A stretch of 64,000 nucleotides of DNA, taken from positions 27,509,491 through 27,573,490 of the forward strand of contig NC_089598.1 in assembly GCF_019320115.1 (NCBI RefSeq), read 5' to 3'. Positions 46,801-57,056 of this stretch are shown here, piece after piece. The notes under the pieces are model-generated. The model worked only from the letters and a program-made list of their open reading frames with translations. It had not been told where the DNA came from and made no database searches. Origin of the DNA: Miscanthus floridulus (Eukaryota > Streptophyta > Magnoliopsida > Poales > Poaceae). The translations under genes were made by a program, and so were the position numbers. The first letter of the stretch is position 1; every line of letters starts with the position of its first letter.

Positions 46801-47750
46801 GACCAGCAGTACAGCGAGAGGGAGGGAGAGACAACGCGTGCGGGCAGATTGATTACCTTCCTTGCTTGCACGGAGGGCCGGCGAGTTGTCGTCTTGGCGT
46901 GCGCCATTGGCGGGACGACAGAAGGAAAGAGCAGGGGAAAGAAGGAAGGGGAAGAAGAAGGGAGCGGGCCAGCTGATGCGTGTACGGCCAAAGGCATTTG
47001 TGGGCATGGGCGCTGAAGGCCGAGCGCGTGTGGTGCTGGGCAGTGCGCCGCTGAGCAGAGCAGGGCGCCAGCTGGGCCGCAGTGCTGTGGTGCGCGCGGA
47101 AGAGGGAAAGGGAGGGGAGACGCGCGCTGGGCGACGGCGCATGCGGGCCGCAAGCAGTGGGCCAGGGCCGAGAAGAGCAGGCCGAGTGCGTGAGGGAGGG
47201 AAGAGGGAGTGCGACTGGGCCAATCAGCAGGCCAGCAAGCCAAGTGGAGGAGGGAAAGGGAGAAAAGGGCCGGGCCGGTTCCTGGGTTGGGCTAAAAATG
47301 AAGAAAGGTAAAAAAATTCAAAATCCTTTTCTATCTCCAATTTCTTTTTCTTTTCTTAATTCAAAACAATTTCAAATATGAACCGAATTAATTATAAATA
47401 TGATTTAAAATACACTTTTTGATTCAAACATAAATGAACCAATTTTGGGTAAGATTTTCGAGAATAACTTTTTAAGTTCTTACATTTTCCAATTCCTTTT
47501 CTTTCTTTTCTTTTATTTCAAAGCCATTTTCAATTTCATTTCAAAAGCATTTTAACCATTTTGACTTTTCAATTAAAACCACTCAACCAATAAAATCCAA
47601 TGCAATGGCATGTATGCTCAAACATATTGCTACCTTATGATGTATTTTAATTTAATGAAAAATTTTATTTCCTATATTTCATGTGCACAAAAATTCCAAC
47701 TTAAATCATTTTAACTATATTTCAAAAGAGACAATTTTTAGGGTGTTACA
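43821..47750 (-). repeat. 5' LTR (3930 bp) of the Del/Tekay-type derivative
   Basis: Minus-strand start TGTAACACCCTAAAAA and end AGGTGCTACA, imperfect inverted termini. The section 46150-47310 is very GC-rich and yields long overlapping frames in all directions. Similar in layout to the LTR at 4732-7922, with matching phrases such as ACTACGGGTT/ACTGCGGGTT AATTCACCGAAAAC near 45970 and 6405. Confidence 0.8.
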
Positions 47751-48288
47751 GTTATGTATCTAGGATAGATGGCACTCTGCTGACTTAGATAGGCTTAATC
47801 AAGTTTTCTACAGGTACACTGACTCGAGCATAGTCCGATAGTATTGACTAGCTATAGGGAGAGAGCGATGTGCCAAAAATCTAAGAATGGTTGTCCTATA
47901 TGTTGGCAACAGTGAAAGGACGTGTAGGACGTGCATTCATGCATATCCTGTTTGTGCATTGTAGTGCCGTATTGCTTGTAGATACGCTACCCATAGGTGT
48001 CACGCATGTCGGATCGATGTCGGATTGTGCACAACTGCCTCGTTCTGTTCTGGAGTTAGGTCTTCACTGTGGCTTCGTGCTCCGCGTTCGCCTGTTGTTC
48101 ATGCCTGTTGTGACCCATGTTCTCCCCGTACCCCTTTTTGCGCTCTTGTTGGATCCTTGCCCTGCAGTCGTACTAGTCAGTAATGGCATCGCACGTCACT
48201 CGCCTCAAACGCACGGAATTTGGTCGATTCATCGTAGTGATCCTGCGCGGGAACCCTAGTGAACCGCACCAGGACCACTGAGCGCTCT

Positions 48289-48297
48289 GCCTTTATA
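48289..48297 (+). promoter_or_regulatory. TATA-like box ahead of the extra gene
   Basis: The sequence CTTTATAAGCAGAG is centred here, about 110 bp before the ATG at 48406. It resembles a plant core promoter and would allow expression independent of the LTR. Confidence 0.4.
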
Positions 48298-48405
48298 AGC
48301 AGAGCCTGACTTAGCCATTAGTACCACCACTCGGTGCACTTTAGCTCGCTTAGCTTTTCCTTGAGCCAGCTTTTCGCTCAGCCATCCTTGCAACCATCGC
48401 CAGAG

Positions 48406-49344
48406 ATGGCAGGAGCCTGGGTTAGTAGTTACTGCCTGAACATTGAGGGTTTTCCTAGAATCCTGCATGACACCATGCAAAAGCTTAGAGTCAAAGATCA
48501 TCCTGAGTATGAGGGCCGTGAGTATGAGGAGCATGGCACCGAGCAGTGTGAGGTTACCGTCTACATCGGGAAGAGTGAGGAGTTCCCCGACCTCACTAAA
48601 GCCTGGAGTGTGACCACAACTGGGTTTCGCTTTGTCGACACCTACCAGGTTGTGGCCCGCAAAGCCTTGCGGTACCACTACCAAATCTATGAGGAGCCCA
48701 TTGCCCATACCCCCATGTGGTTCTTTCCTCCTTTGGACAAGAATCGGCGAGCATGGAGGGTTCACATGGAGGCTTTGCAAGGGCAGGATGCGCAAGAGGA
48801 CAGTCCTACCATGGTGCACTTGACAGCGTACCTGCTTGCTCTGGATGAGCAGTATGCAGCCTGTTCGTTTGGCTGTGGCTTGTCGTAAACGATCGTAAAT
48901 TTCTAGCCAGAACAGTATTTTTCTCTCACACAAACTAGCCAGCAGTACTTCTTCATGAACCAGCCAACCGAATAGGCTAATGATCGACAAGCCTTAGAAC
49001 TGAGGAGCTGCCTCCATTGAGCCGAGGAAGCCAAGATCTTCAACCAGATGCTTTAGGTGTAGCTCGCCGAAGCGCATGCCAGCGCTGCAGCTGCTGAGAG
49101 CCAGGAGACTACCATGTCGGAAGCCCTGAAGGAGGCTGAAGATCAGCATGTCCATCAGCTACGGGTGGCCTATCTTGTCACCAGGGCCGAGCGGAGGACG
49201 TTGGCTGCTGAAAGGAAGGATGACCCAATCTTGGAAGGGATCCCTATCCACCCACCAGAAAGAAGAAGAACTGGTGTTGCAGAACCGCCAGCACCTCCAC
49301 CGTCGGAAGTGTTAGAAGCAGAACCCTTGGTTCCTCTCACTTAG
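48406..49344 (+). pseudogene. Extra gene of the long-LTR element, unknown family
   Basis: ATG at 48406 (MAGAWVSSYCLNIEGFPRIL), chosen over the in-frame ATG at 48334 because it follows the leader and starts the conserved-looking part. Residues 1-150 look like a folded domain (EYEEHGTEQCEVTVYIGKS, VVARKALRYHYQIYEEP, MWFFPPLDKNRRAW), then HLTAYLLALDEQYA. A MITE (48859-48977) interrupts here. After it the frame continues (NDRQALELRSCLH) with two stops into an Ala/Glu-rich helix and a Pro-rich end (EPPAPPPSEVLEAEP). Apart from the MITE and the two stops it is open. It lies on the sense strand between lost pol and the 3' LTR. I do not recognise the domain; similar ORFs exist in grass gypsy elements. 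Confidence 0.6.
48859..48977. mobile_element. GCCTGTTCG MITE, copy 2, inside the extra gene
   Basis: 119 bp, the same ends as 29462-29596 (GCCTGTTCGTTTGGCTG...CAGCCAACCGAATAGGC), lacking 16 internal bases. It interrupts the codons for EQYA and NDRQ and brings in a TAA stop. No clear target duplication. Confidence 0.8.
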
Positions 49345-51154
49345 CCATTTCCCCGAGAAGATGTAGATTAGTTGCCTTGGGATGTTGTACCGTAGTAGTA
49401 GTGCTTGTTGTCGCTGTCCCCCGGTATTGTACTCTTGCCGTTCTTGTCATCCGTAGTTGTTGAGCTCGTTCGACCATAGGTGAATGTTGTGTCGTGCATG
49501 GGAACCTAAATGCCTGTATGATGTACCCGTATAAGACCGTTCAGAATATGCAATTTTTATTTCGTTGTGTTTATTGCGTTCATCTACATTAAGTTTCGTT
49601 AGATGTGCTTAAAGATTCGAGGATGATATTAAGGGGGGTTACAAAAGGGTTACCATTCAGATACCAGTAGATCAGCCGTGATTGGATAATTTTGGACGCT
49701 GTATCGACTAATTGTGGATGTTCCAACAGAATACTTGAATCTCTTTAAATCAAATCCGTCGTTGGATTTAAATTCCTTGTCCCTTGTTGTGAAGGGAACC
49801 CTTGTTGTTTGAATTTTTCCTTGCAATACTCCCCTACTCTGTGGTCTATGACCCCACCGCCTTCATGGTGTGTAAGTTGGTAATAGTTGCCTGGTTAAAA
49901 GCTTATGGTGCCACGACGAAACCGAGGGCTCTCTGTGGAACAGCTGCCACACGTGACGCTGCTCGGCACGCTCTGGTATCGAGGTTGTTGACTAAGTACC
50001 TTTACCAAGTTACACCGCCGTACCACTTTTGCTACAAATAATTTCCTTGAAAATATTCGGGTGTTCAAATGGGAAATCCACAACGGGTTGATGCAGAAGT
50101 GTTCTCTCTAGTAATCAAGAGGAGATGGTTTTGGAGGAAGAAAGTATGACATGGTCTCAATCTACAGGAAAAATGGATGTGGTCGAGAAAGGGAAAGGAA
50201 AGTTAGCCTCGGGTAGTCGGGAGTGATTATAAAAGCCTGAGTGGACATCATGTCCCAAGGTTGACTGCGTTATGCATGCTGGGTCTTTTCGCTGCGTGCC
50301 CCGCGAACGCTGGCTGTATCGGGCCCTTAGCACCCTGTTCTCACGTGGCCACGACATCGTGTCATGCTCGCCGTCTTTGTGCACTGTGCGTTTCTCTTTT
50401 TCCCAGCATTCGGTCGACTCTCGACTCTCATGCCTTGTCCCTCGTACCAGACCCCCCCCCCTTCCCTCTCCTTTCTTTCTTCTTTTGGTGCCACGTTCGC
50501 CCGCATGCCTGCCTCGTTGAGCGGACCCCCTCCCCTCTCCTCTCCTCTCTTTATCCTCTCTCTGCTGCTCGCACAGGAAGCGCACCCTATCCGACCTTAT
50601 CTCCATAGCATGCACCGTCTGTGTATCCCATCCCCGCCGCATTCGCTTCTAGTGTGTTGTGCCCCACCTCTGTTCGCTGCTATAAGACCCCCTTGGTCCT
50701 TGCTCTTCTTGTTCATCCCCATTCCTCTCACATTCATAGCAGAGCTATGAAATCCATTCGATGTTGGGAAGAGGTTCGTCGGTTTGAGGTGATGGTGTGA
50801 TTTGAGAAGAAGAAGAAGATAGGTTCCGATTCATCGAAGAAGTTCAAGTTCCCTTTTGGGTAGTCAATCTTACGGTTCATAATGTTTTACTTCTCAGTCG
50901 ACTATTTCTGGATCTATTGGTGCTACGCCATATTTTGGATAATCATTATCTTGTTGTTTCACCATTGTCCTCGTCTATCTTGACTTCTGGATTAGATCTC
51001 GGTTGTACCAGGTTGCTCTTAACCATGTATCCCTAGCTCCCCGTGTGGTTTAGTATTCGAAGTCGTGTAATCTTTCATGTAATCCCTGATGTACGAATTT
51101 AATCGTGTTTCCCCTCTTCTAGTTCTTGCTTCGAATCTTGGGACGAGATTCTTT
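49345..51154 (+). other. Region between the extra gene and the polypurine tract
   Basis: 1.8 kb without a supported gene. It has a PPT-like ATTAAGGGGGGTT at about 49629-49641 after a GAGGATGAT phrase resembling the pol end before the true PPT, a pyrimidine-rich GC stretch at 50260-50700, and a TATAAGACCCC at about 50682 followed by a leader-like sequence and ATG at 50747 with no meaningful frame. Near 51128-51150 the frame resembles the usual end of chromoviral pol. Confidence 0.4.
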
Positions 51155-51168
51155 TAAGGGGGGTTAGT
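51155..51168 (+). promoter_or_regulatory. Polypurine tract of the long-LTR element
   Basis: The purine-rich run TAAGGGGGGTTAG lies directly before TGTAACACC. It is the plus-strand primer of gypsy elements of this type. Confidence 0.75.
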
Positions 51169-52136
51169 TGTAACACCCCTGGTGTTACGAGCTTGTTTAG
51201 CATCGCGATTGAGGCCTAAGGAAAATTTTCGAAGCGAGTTTTCTCGGATTTTGGATTTAAAACATACTTGAGGCAATAAGCGAATCCTATGCGACTTAGT
51301 ATTGTGGATTCAAATCAATGCTCAAGTTAAATTATGTAGTGCGTAGAAATATTTAGGAGTGTCCGATAACGATTCTAGCAAATAAATAGCGAACGGCTTG
51401 TTTAATTGATTAAGCATGAAAATCAATGTTTTACAAATAAAATAAAATCTAATAAAAAATAGAACTATATATATATTTACTCGCGGGTTTATTTTGTTAA
51501 GCACGAACTGACGAGAAAGAGATGGCAGCAGTTTCGTTTATTTTTCCTGGCGTACAGCGTACTCGTTGTAGGGCAATTATTCACTGTCTCGTTCCCATCG
51601 TGGTTCTGCACCCCGGCGCGTCGTTTTGCCTGTGTCACTGGCCTTATCGTGCCCACGCCCTGCTAAGTGCCACCATTCGACTGCCCGTTTCATCGCGTCA
51701 TCTCTGCTGCAATGAATGTCGCTGCCTGCCTTGCCTGTCTCTGCGGCCGCGGTCTTCTCCGTGCCAATCGGCACGCTCTGCCAGCCACGTTGGGCCGGAC
51801 CATCCTGCCGTCGTGTTTAGGAAGTTGGCCGGGTCACTCACATTGTTTTCTTCCTCCTTTTCTATTTCTGCTGCATCGGTCTTGTCTACCGTGCCGAACC
51901 GCTGCTCGCTCTGTCCTCGGTCTTTGCTTTTCCCTCTCTCTCTGCCTTGGTTTCTTGCTATAGATAAACGTACATGAGCTGACACTCGACTGCACGTTCT
52001 AGCATTGTCTCTACGGCCAGCACTTTTCGGCACATATATATATATACACACATATGATGCCTCATGCCTGTAACAATGTCGAGTTCAACAATGTCTGAAG
52101 TAGGAAGCTGATTAGGTTCAGGGATTTATTATAGAG

Positions 52137-52190
<54 letters not shown>

Positions 52191-55100
52191 GCATACATAC
52201 ACACACTATCTGCCGAGCAACCGCCTGCACTAGCGTCCTTGCTGTTGTCGTGTCTCTCTACCTTGATTGCCTCTGTACCTGCCGAGACATGTTAGCGCAG
52301 TGGTTCACGTGGAGCTTCCTGCACGATGCAATGCAGAGGCCGAGTAGCTACTGCTGATGTTGTCCGTGCTGCTTGTTCGCTTTCTCTTGCTTGTGACAGC
52401 GAGTGGTCTTGTCCATTTTTTTAATGGAAGCACAGCAGTCGCGGCTCACCTTTTTGAGCACCAGCAGCAGCGAGTTTTCAACACAGTAGCCGAACCATTG
52501 CAGCTGCAAGCGGCTCCTATTCTTGTGAGCCATCTTCCCGCCGCGGGCCACCGAGCTCCGCCATGTTTTTCTGGTGGTGGCTTCGCCGGTCGGGATCGTC
52601 GCTGACGCCACCGCCATGGACACTGTGATTGCCGTGCACATGGACGGAAACCTCCCAAGCTTTCGCTGCGCCACCCAACCTCGTCAGCCATCTCATGGTG
52701 AGCTCCTACTGCTCTAATCGTAGATAGATGGATTATTTTGGCACTAAGCCGGCCGGAGCCACGTCGCCATGCTCGCACAAGCAAGCAAAGCAAGCAGTCG
52801 GCCGTGCTCGCTTGTTAGCTTTGGCTTGTTAGCTTGATGGTGTCACTCCGACATCATGCGCGATTTATGGCAGTTTTCCTTTAGAAAAAGAATTCCAGAA
52901 ATACAATGGAAATACACCAATACTAACCTCTTCACTCATGACTGGGTTTCACCGATGGACTGGGCCGGTTTGGTGGCCGTTGCCCTTTTAATTTTCTAAA
53001 AGTACGTGTTAATTTAGTCTCGGAAATAAACTGGAAAAATTCGTAGGAAATCATAGAAAAATCGTAAAAATATCAAACCAGTTTTGTTAGTCTCCTAAAA
53101 TCATAATCTACTTGTTAGTATAGTTTGTTCACATATTGTGATAATATTCTTGGAAGCTATATAATTAATTTAAGGTACTTAATATTATAAAATATAAACT
53201 TGTAGGAATTTTCATGATAAATTGGTAATATAGTTGAACTTGAAATTTATACAGTAGGTTCCTAGCAAAATTAGGTACTCACTGTAATATTTTTGTAGCT
53301 CCAGAATGATCAGTTCGCTAGGTAACTAATGATGCTCTATTTCGAATGAGGATTAAGTCGATAGAATAAAATAAAGAAACACCTTGGTTTATATAACTAA
53401 AATAATTATAGGGAAATAATGCCTTATCTGACAACATGTATATGTAGCCTAAGTACGGTTGTCGTTAGAATTAGCCCGTTAACTCAAGAGGCGTATGTCG
53501 TATTTTACGAGTCACGATTGTAGTTGATTAATTACATCTTTGCATTGCATCGCATGCATATCATATAGGTACGATGATGGATCAACGGATCGATCAAAGG
53601 ATGATTGGGAATCCAAAGAGGGTGTAATGGTATTCTCTCTAGGAGATGATGCAATGGGCTTTCTATTCAGATGATGTGGATGATCTGAAGATGCTGATAC
53701 TAACTTTTTAATATATCTTACCCAGGCAAGCCCCGGTGCATAACCCCTACTTTTCTGCAGTTTAAATTATATTTGTGCATTAAGTTTTAAGGAGCTGAAT
53801 GAAACCCACTTGCATATATATCTTTATCCCATGAATCTTGCTAGTATGATAGGATCGTGTAGAATGCTATGCTACAGGACTCCGGTAGAAGTCGAGTGAT
53901 GGCTGTCACTCGCGAGAGATAGAAAATATATTATTGGATTACTATCACTTGAAAAATATAAATGGTGGAAAGGAAAAATGGTGACCGAGCAGGGATATGG
54001 TTTGGGTATTGGTGGGTATAAGAGGTTGTGTCGCCGTGGACGCGGGGCATGGCTTGGTTACACTGCTTTCCCTGTCTATATCAAATAAGGACCGGTCGTT
54101 GCATAAGGCTCTAGGCAAGTCACAGACTTATTATCCCGAGCACATACTTGAGTATGGGCGCTTGGAAGATTTGTTGCTCTCTTGTCGCGGCTCCGGCTCT
54201 TTCCGGACCTACTGTTAGGGTTTAATTTGGTGGAGGAGGTCATTGCACCGCACTGAGTCCGGGACTCAGGGGCGGGGGCTTGGAGTTCCAGTTTGGATGA
54301 GGACCTGGACACCCAGGACAGGAGAGTGATGGGTTGGTCCTACTTGTACCTGGGGTACAAGCGGGGCGTGTGTTTTTGGGGTACCCAGCTAGGGGCATTG
54401 ATTCGCGAATCACCGGGAAATCTAGTACGGCTCGTCTGTGGCCTAGCATCATAGTAAGAACGGAAAGATGCAAGATGGAAGATGGAAAAAGGAAATCTGA
54501 TTGCTTACCACATGCTTGAAAGTAGCATAGGTGCTTGCATAGAATGGTTAGTTAAAGAACCAATGCGGCTATTAATAAAAATCGAATATAAGGACGCACG
54601 CTTAGTAATGCTTCCTGCAAATGCAACCCACAAGCCAGATAGCCTTGCATATCCTTGGAGTCTTTTCTTTTCTCCTATCGGGTAAGTCTTGCTGAGTACA
54701 ATTGAGTACTCAGGGTTTTATTCCCCCTGTTGCAGGTGACAGGTGGATGCTAAAGCTGACTCTTATGTGTGGATTCCTCCTGGTGGGCTCAGCGAGGATT
54801 CCTTTATGCTGCGATCGTAGTTGTTATTTATAACTCTCACCAAATGCTTTTATAAATGAAAGTTTTATAATCTGTTGTCGTAGTTTATATATCAATACTT
54901 CATCATGTCATGAATAGATATTTATTTCCGCTGTAATTCTGATCACATGTTCATATTCCACTGTTACATTAAATTGTTCATAACTCAGATAATATGATTA
55001 CATTCTGCTGTTATAATAATAAATGTTATACTCTAATATTGTATTAAAAGTGATATAAGAAATGGTTAAATGATGTGAGCTTTATTCTCTCATTTGTGAT

Positions 55101-55245
55101 CCTAATGGCAAAAATGTTGATTTTTGGGTTCTCCCCTGGGGTGTGCCCGACAGAACCGAGTAATTTGGTGTTCTCCTTTGGGTGCTTAGTGTCTAATGGA
55201 AGACGAGCACTCCTAGGAGGCATTAGATTAGATGGTTCTACCACA
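51169..55245 (+). repeat. 3' LTR (4077 bp) of the long-LTR element
   Basis: Starts TGTAACACCCC and ends GGTTCTACCACA, directly followed by the target duplication GTCCA. Contains an expanded (AT)n at 52141-52187. The terminal 230 bp (55013-55245) have no partner in the truncated 5' LTR. Confidence 0.9.
52141..52187 (+). repeat. (AT)n microsatellite
   Basis: About 23 AT dinucleotides. The matching position in the 5' LTR (38340-38350) has four or five, followed by (AC)n, so this array grew after insertion. Confidence 0.95.
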
Positions 55246-55250
55246 GTCCA

Positions 55251-55831
55251 CGCCCCTGTCGTTGCTAGGGTCAGAGGCTCGATAGTGAAATTGATACGTA
55301 AACTAAGTAAATAAGTGTGCTTATCTTTGAGCGGCCGTTTGGTTCCTCAACCCCATCGCTCGACGTTCGCCTGGGCCATCCAATCGACCCAGGAGGCCTG
55401 TTGGGCCCTTCTAGGTCCTGCCTGGGAAAGCGAAGAGCCACCTGCATGCGGTTGCGCCGTGTTTCTTGTGCCCTACATGCAGTAGTGGTGGGCCATGCCT
55501 AGGCCATGTCCCGTTTGACCAGGCATCGTCTCATCGAGCAGGACGCGTCCCGTCGGTCAAGACGCATCCCATCGAATTCCCATCCACGTTGAATAGGGGA
55601 AGGGAGAGGGTTTTTTGCCCCAACCCTTCGCCTTTCTCCAACTGCTGCGTCTCCTTAAATAGGGGAAGGGAGAGGGTTCTCATCCTATTCCTCCACCTAT
55701 TCTTGAGCTGCTTCGTCTCCTCCTTCTTCCTTCTCTCCGAGCGCATTCATGTGTCGCGGCGGCTCCTAAGTGAGAGAGGGTAATGTGAGGGAGAGGAGAA
55801 CTCATAGATCCGTTCGTGAATCTAGAGCGCG
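55251..55831 (+). other. Leader of antisense cassette 2
   Basis: Contiguous with 37366 before the nested element was inserted. Contains a duplicated phrase (AATAGGGGAAGGGAGAGGGTT at 55592 and 55659) and C/T-rich sequence ahead of the ATG at 55832. No strong TATA box seen. Confidence 0.45.
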
Positions 55832-56420
55832 ATGTCGAGCTGGAGGTCATCCGATGTAGATGAGATGGTGTTGGCTGCCTTCGCCGAGAAGGGGCCGCTT
55901 CTGTCGAAGGAGGAGGCACACTAGCGGGTGCTGCATGTCTGCGGCTTTGCCACCATCTACGAGGCCTTTGTCGGGATGGAGCCATACGTAGGCTTCTTCT
56001 AGCGAATCTTCTCTGGGCGAGCCTTGTCGATGGGGAAGCCGCCTAGGACTATGCTGATGGGGGGCTTCGCCCTTACAGCCATTTAGGTTGGCCAATTCAT
56101 CAAGTTTGATAAGATGTCAGAGACATCCACCAGCCATGGCGGCCATATTTTGGCGGACAGCGTCCCCGTCCAAGAGCTGCCTCGTCTCGAGGCATCGTTG
56201 TCAGGGTTATGGCTGATCACGATGGCATAGTCCCTGGATGCCCCAGCAAAGACACCACGGTCACTGGCGTGGTGCTCACCATTGCAGACGATGGCACCCT
56301 CCAGGATCCCATGGAGCGGTAGGACGTTGTCGATTGAGAGCGTGGCACGGTGGCCATAGTAGTATTTAAAGTAGAAGCGGTTAGCAAATGTAACCATTTA
56401 AGTTGTGGGGGGAGCCCCCT
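55832..56420 (+). pseudogene. Antisense gene 2 of Tat-B (shortened relative of antisense gene 1)
   Basis: MSSWRSSDVDEMVLAAFAEKGPLLSKEEA, stop, then VLHVCGFATIYEAFVGMEPYVGFF, stop, RIFSGRALSMGKPPRT. The second block lines up with IQHIAAFVALCEGFLGISSHFNLWWHFF of antisense gene 1, and the opening resembles its first 30 residues, so about 80 residues in between are deleted. The part after 56100 is decayed and the coiled-coil exon is not visible. It sits just past the pol end (57057) in opposite orientation, the usual place for such genes in Tat elements. Confidence 0.6.
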
Positions 56421-57056
56421 TGTGAACAGCTTTTTGTATTCATGAATACTTTAGTCCCTTTTCATGATGAAATCACTTTGTAAGGGGAAGCTTGTCCCAT
56501 CCATTTCCTAGCAATCGTCGTGTCGTTCGGTCAATTCAGACTACCTGCTGAAACAAAAATTTCCTGTGGAGATAAAGGATGTGGACATCCTATGTAGGAA
56601 TTTAGTTAAGCAGGGAAGCCAGGTGGCGAAACTTGTAACAAATGGACAAGCTTTCAATATTTCGTTATAGCAAACAGCTTCTTATTTGTTCTCCCCTTTT
56701 TTGTGTAAAAAGGTTTTAGCGCATCCCGACCCTTTCTGTGGTTAAGGTCACAAAAGCTCGGAGTGTGGGCAAGACAATTCAGATCACGCTGGTGAGCAAA
56801 GAGACCGTAGCCATCGGGGCATGGGTTTCTCGCAGTCCTACCAGTTATAGTCAGGAATTATTCTCGTAAATTAGGCTCTTAGGAATTAACGTGAAAGAGG
56901 AGGGCATGCGTAGAAAATGTTTGCAAGATAAATGTACTTATACCAGCCCCCGAGTGAGGCTCGGCCCCTCACACTTGCAGGGGTCAGACATCACAAAAGA
57001 TCAGGAATTTCAATGATGAAACCGATAGGAGAAAGTATGCATTTAGTTAGGGGTAA
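56421..57056 (+). other. Tail of antisense cassette 2
   Basis: Noncoding. Holds the 38-bp phrase shared with cassette 1 (56788-56825) and the following CAGCCCCCGAGTGAG phrase, also present after 35710. It ends at the stop of integrase. Confidence 0.5.

Larger units (their letters stand above)
41196..47750 (-). mobile_element. One-LTR, rearranged Del/Tekay-type derivative inside the long-LTR element
   Basis: On the minus strand: 5' LTR (47750-43821), PBS (43817-43806), a short N-terminal ORF, a protease, then a separate zinc-knuckle segment and noncoding sequence, ending where the 5' LTR of the host element begins. The region after the PBS (TGACTGTAGGACG, CTAGTTAGAAC, GGACGTTTT) matches the element at 1430-7922. 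There is no second LTR, RT or integrase. Because the host element has also lost its LTR end and 5' internal region, one large deletion must have removed the 3' part of this element together with those sequences. Confidence 0.7.
37372..55245 (+). mobile_element. Long-LTR gypsy element inserted in Tat-B, GTCCA target duplication
   Basis: GTCCA at 37367-37371 and at 55246-55250 bracket the unit. Both LTRs start TGTAACACCCCTG.TGTTACGAGC. The 3' LTR (51169-55245) is complete; the 5' LTR stops near 41195, replaced by a minus-strand element. The internal part left (47751-51168) holds an extra gene but no gag or pol, apart from a pol-like end before the PPT (GGACGAGATTC). LTR start, PPT type and 4-kb LTR size suggest a Del/Tekay-like chromovirus. 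The LTRs differ by about 2.5% in a 120-bp sample (39481 versus 53301). Confidence 0.85.

Noticed and set aside
46482..47311. Overlapping long ORFs on both strands (up to 253 codons)
   Set aside because: They lie in a GC-rich, stop-poor block of an LTR, overlap in several frames and have only low-complexity Ala/Pro/Arg/Ser composition.
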